Of a DNA stretch of 64,000 bases, positions 60,171 to 64,000 are shown one piece after another. The DNA comes from Streptosporangium sp. NBC_01756 (GTDB taxonomy: Bacteria; Actinomycetota; Actinomycetes; Streptosporangiales; Streptosporangiaceae). The position numbers and the translations under genes were made by a program. The notes beneath the pieces were generated by a model that did no database searches, was not told the origin of the DNA, and saw only the letters and a list, made by a program, of their open reading frames with translations. How positions within the stretch are numbered: the stretch's first letter is position 1; each line of letters opens with the position of its first letter. The DNA lies in the NCBI RefSeq assembly GCF_035917975.1, contig NZ_CP109130.1:5580001-5644000 (forward strand), read 5' to 3'.

Positions 60171-61121
60171 TCAGGCGGGCGGGACGAAGCCGCCGGCGGT
60201 GGAGGCGGGACGCGGCGGCGAGGACGGCCCGGCCGACATGGGCGGCGGTGGGGAGGACATCGGATCGGCCTGCCCCGGGTGGGACGCCTGCTGGTGTGAC
60301 GGTGCCGGGAAGGGCTGCCCCGAATACGACGCCTGCTGGTGGGGCTGCGCCGGGTGGTGTTCTGGCCGGGCGCCCGCCTGGTGTGCGAGCCGCAGGTGGT
60401 CACGGCGGCGGCGCTCGGCCAGAACGGCGGTCAGGTAGGCGAACGGCGGCACCCCCGGAGGCGAGGGCGGGGAGACGAAGGCCGCCATCTCGGTGGCGAT
60501 GCGCACGCCCATCTCGTGCTGGACGGCGGGGGACAGGTCGTGCCAGCGCATGAGATATTGCCTGGCGGTGGCGGCGATGTCCTCGGGCAGCCGGGACAGC
60601 TCCAGCGTCGACGCCCACGCGGCGAGCGGCGCGGGCATCTCCAGCGGCGGGCCGTACTGCCGCGGGCCGCGTTCGGAGATCACCATGGTGCCCGCGAAGA
60701 CGTCGCCGAGCCGTTTGCCCTTCTCGGAGATCAGCGAGCTGATCAGGGCGGGAGCGCCGCTGAGCATCCAGAACTCCAGCACTCCGGCCAGTCCGCGGAA
60801 CAGGGCCTGCCGGAACCGCTCCGGGCCGCCGTCGTCGCCGACCACCCGGAGACCCAGGGCGAGCTTGCCGAGGCTGCGCCCGCGCGAGAGCGTCTCGAAG
60901 ATCACCGGGTAGCCGACGATCACGAGCACGGTGAGCGCGATGTAGATCATGGCCAACAGCGCCCCGTCGGCGCTGAAGGCCAGGAGGCCGACCAGGAAGG
61001 ACGCGCCGAGCAGCGTCAGACCCTGGACCACCAGGTCGATGAGCAGTGCCGCGACCCTGCTCGGAAGCTGGGCGACCCGGACTTCGACGACAACGGCCTC
61101 GCCGGTTACGACATCGGACAC
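60171..61121 (-). CDS. RDD family membrane protein
   Basis: 316 residues from GTG 61121, where the conserved 'VSDVVTGEAVVVEVRVAQLPSRVAALLIDLV' begins; a longer open frame runs back through the heptamer repeat but is not needed. 'LPSRVAALLIDLVVQ' is the R-x-x-A-x-x-x-D RDD motif in helix 1; there are three membrane helices, with 'SRGRSLGKLALGLRVV' between helix 2 and 3. The C-terminus is a His/Pro/Gln-rich low-complexity tail. RDD proteins are of uncertain function; some are proposed transporters or protein-quality factors. Confidence 0.82.
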   Translation of the reverse strand: MSDVVTGEAVVVEVRVAQLPSRVAALLIDLVVQGLTLLGASFLVGLLAFSADGALLAMIYIALTVLVIVGYPVIFETLSRGRSLGKLALGLRVVGDDGGPERFRQALFRGLAGVLEFWMLSGAPALISSLISEKGKRLGDVFAGTMVISERGPRQYGPPLEMPAPLAAWASTLELSRLPEDIAATARQYLMRWHDLSPAVQHEMGVRIATEMAAFVSPPSPPGVPPFAYLTAVLAERRRRDHLRLAHQAGARPEHHPAQPHQQASYSGQPFPAPSHQQASHPGQADPMSSPPPPMSAGPSSPPRPASTAGGFVPPA

Positions 61122-61165
61122 ACTCAGAACCCTACCCGTGACAGGGCGGAACGGGTCTTTCCTGT

Positions 61166-61263
61166 CCCGGTGCCCGGTGCCCGGTGCCCGGTGCCCGGTG
61201 CCCGGTGCCCGGTGCCCGGTGCCCGGTGCCCGGTGCCCGGTGCCCCAGGCCCCAGGCCCCAGG
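61166..61263. repeat. Heptanucleotide tandem repeat, 14 units
   Basis: Eleven perfect CCCGGTG units (61166-61242) followed directly by three CCCCAGG units (61243-61263). It lies 45 bases before the RDD gene's start on the opposite strand and about 60 before the LacI operators. Such arrays change length by slippage. Confidence 0.92.
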
Positions 61264-61322
61264 CCCTGGGGCGGGCCGGGCGCGACCGGATGACACGCGC
61301 GCACAGCGGCTCGAAATCCGAC

Positions 61323-63889
<2,567 letters not shown>

Positions 63890-63900
<11 letters not shown>

Positions 63901-64000
63901 CGTGCTGCGCCGGAAGCCGCCGGCGGCCGTGTGGCTGGGTGAGAACGGCGCGCTGGTCGCACTGGTCGTGCTCGCGGTCGCGCTGTCGCTGCTGTCGGGT
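63890..64000 (+). CDS. Sugar ABC transporter permease (RbsC-like), 3' truncated by window end
   Basis: 37 residues visible from GTG 63890, which has GGAGG 7 bases upstream inside the ATPase gene; ATG 63884 is in frame but too near. A basic start ('VLRRKPPA') leads into 'GENGALVALVVLAVALSLLSG', the first membrane helix of CUT2 permeases. Overlaps the ATPase gene by 11 bases. Confidence 0.75.

Noticed and set aside
61166-61263. The heptamer array as a CRISPR
   Set aside because: Units are 7 bases with no spacers and there are no cas genes. It is a simple tandem repeat.

Overview
The window is about 64 kb of very GC-rich actinobacterial chromosome. It carries a WhiB regulator, the full set of late coenzyme F420 genes (fbiA, fbiB, fbiC), two LytR-CpsA-Psr (LCP) ligases, GTG/TTG starts and many 4-base ATGA/GTGA gene overlaps. 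The gene order whiB, large glycosyltransferase, DUF5719, metallopeptidase-like gene, DUF3499, manB, Trm112-like gene, SIS isomerase, cation transporter, sahH is the conserved actinobacterial whiB/fbiAB/manB neighbourhood. Gene content suggests a filamentous actinomycete, perhaps Streptosporangiaceae. That placement is an inference from style and synteny, not from a marker gene such as 16S.

Layout. 0-0.8 kb: the end of a STAND-type regulator and an anti-sigma-factor antagonist. 0.9-12 kb: cell-envelope glycopolymer genes: an LCP ligase, a GT2, a TagF-like polyol-phosphate polymerase, a bifunctional CDP-ribitol-type synthase, a CDP-alcohol phosphotransferase with a separate DUF5941 partner, and an operon of nucleotidyltransferase, glycerol-1-phosphate-dehydrogenase-like enzyme and a second CDP-alcohol phosphotransferase. 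12-25 kb: glycosyltransferases, a PLP decarboxylase/sugar kinase pair, an acetoacetate-decarboxylase-like protein, an acyltransferase, a second LCP protein and two divergent polytopic membrane proteins. 25.0-25.7 kb: a VapBC-like toxin-antitoxin pair. 25.9-33 kb: a second glycan cluster with GT2, GT4, two flippase-like LPG-synthase-TM paralogues, a methyltransferase, another GT4 and a mannose-1-phosphate guanylyltransferase-like gene. 33-37 kb: an AlkA-like glycosylase, a small membrane protein and fbiC. 37.2-39.4 kb: an RloA/RloB-type (AbiL-like) defence pair, followed by two duplicated tiny membrane proteins. 40-42.4 kb: fbiAB. 42.7-54.4 kb: a Q/P-rich membrane protein, whiB and the conserved mannose-metabolism block. 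54.6-60.1 kb: a MerR regulator, sahH plus a second archaeal-type sahH, and a DUF305/LVIVD pair. 60.2-64 kb: an RDD protein, a heptanucleotide tandem repeat and a LacI-controlled sugar ABC operon that runs off the end.

How the genes fit together. Most of 0.9-33 kb can be read as making activated precursors (CDP-polyol, GDP-sugar), assembling chains (GT2, GT4, TagF-like), modifying them (acyltransferase, methyltransferase) and moving or attaching them to the wall (flippase-like proteins, LCP ligases). The 50-53 kb block supplies mannose-phosphate chemistry. fbiABC makes F420, and sahH recycles S-adenosylhomocysteine. The points most worth a second look are: a G1P-dehydrogenase-like enzyme co-transcribed with a CDP-alcohol phosphotransferase whose last catalytic Asp is His; twin membrane micro-ORFs beside the RloAB pair; a palindrome lying on the whiB -10 box; a tandem second SahH; and a LacI operator that buries the ribosome-binding site.
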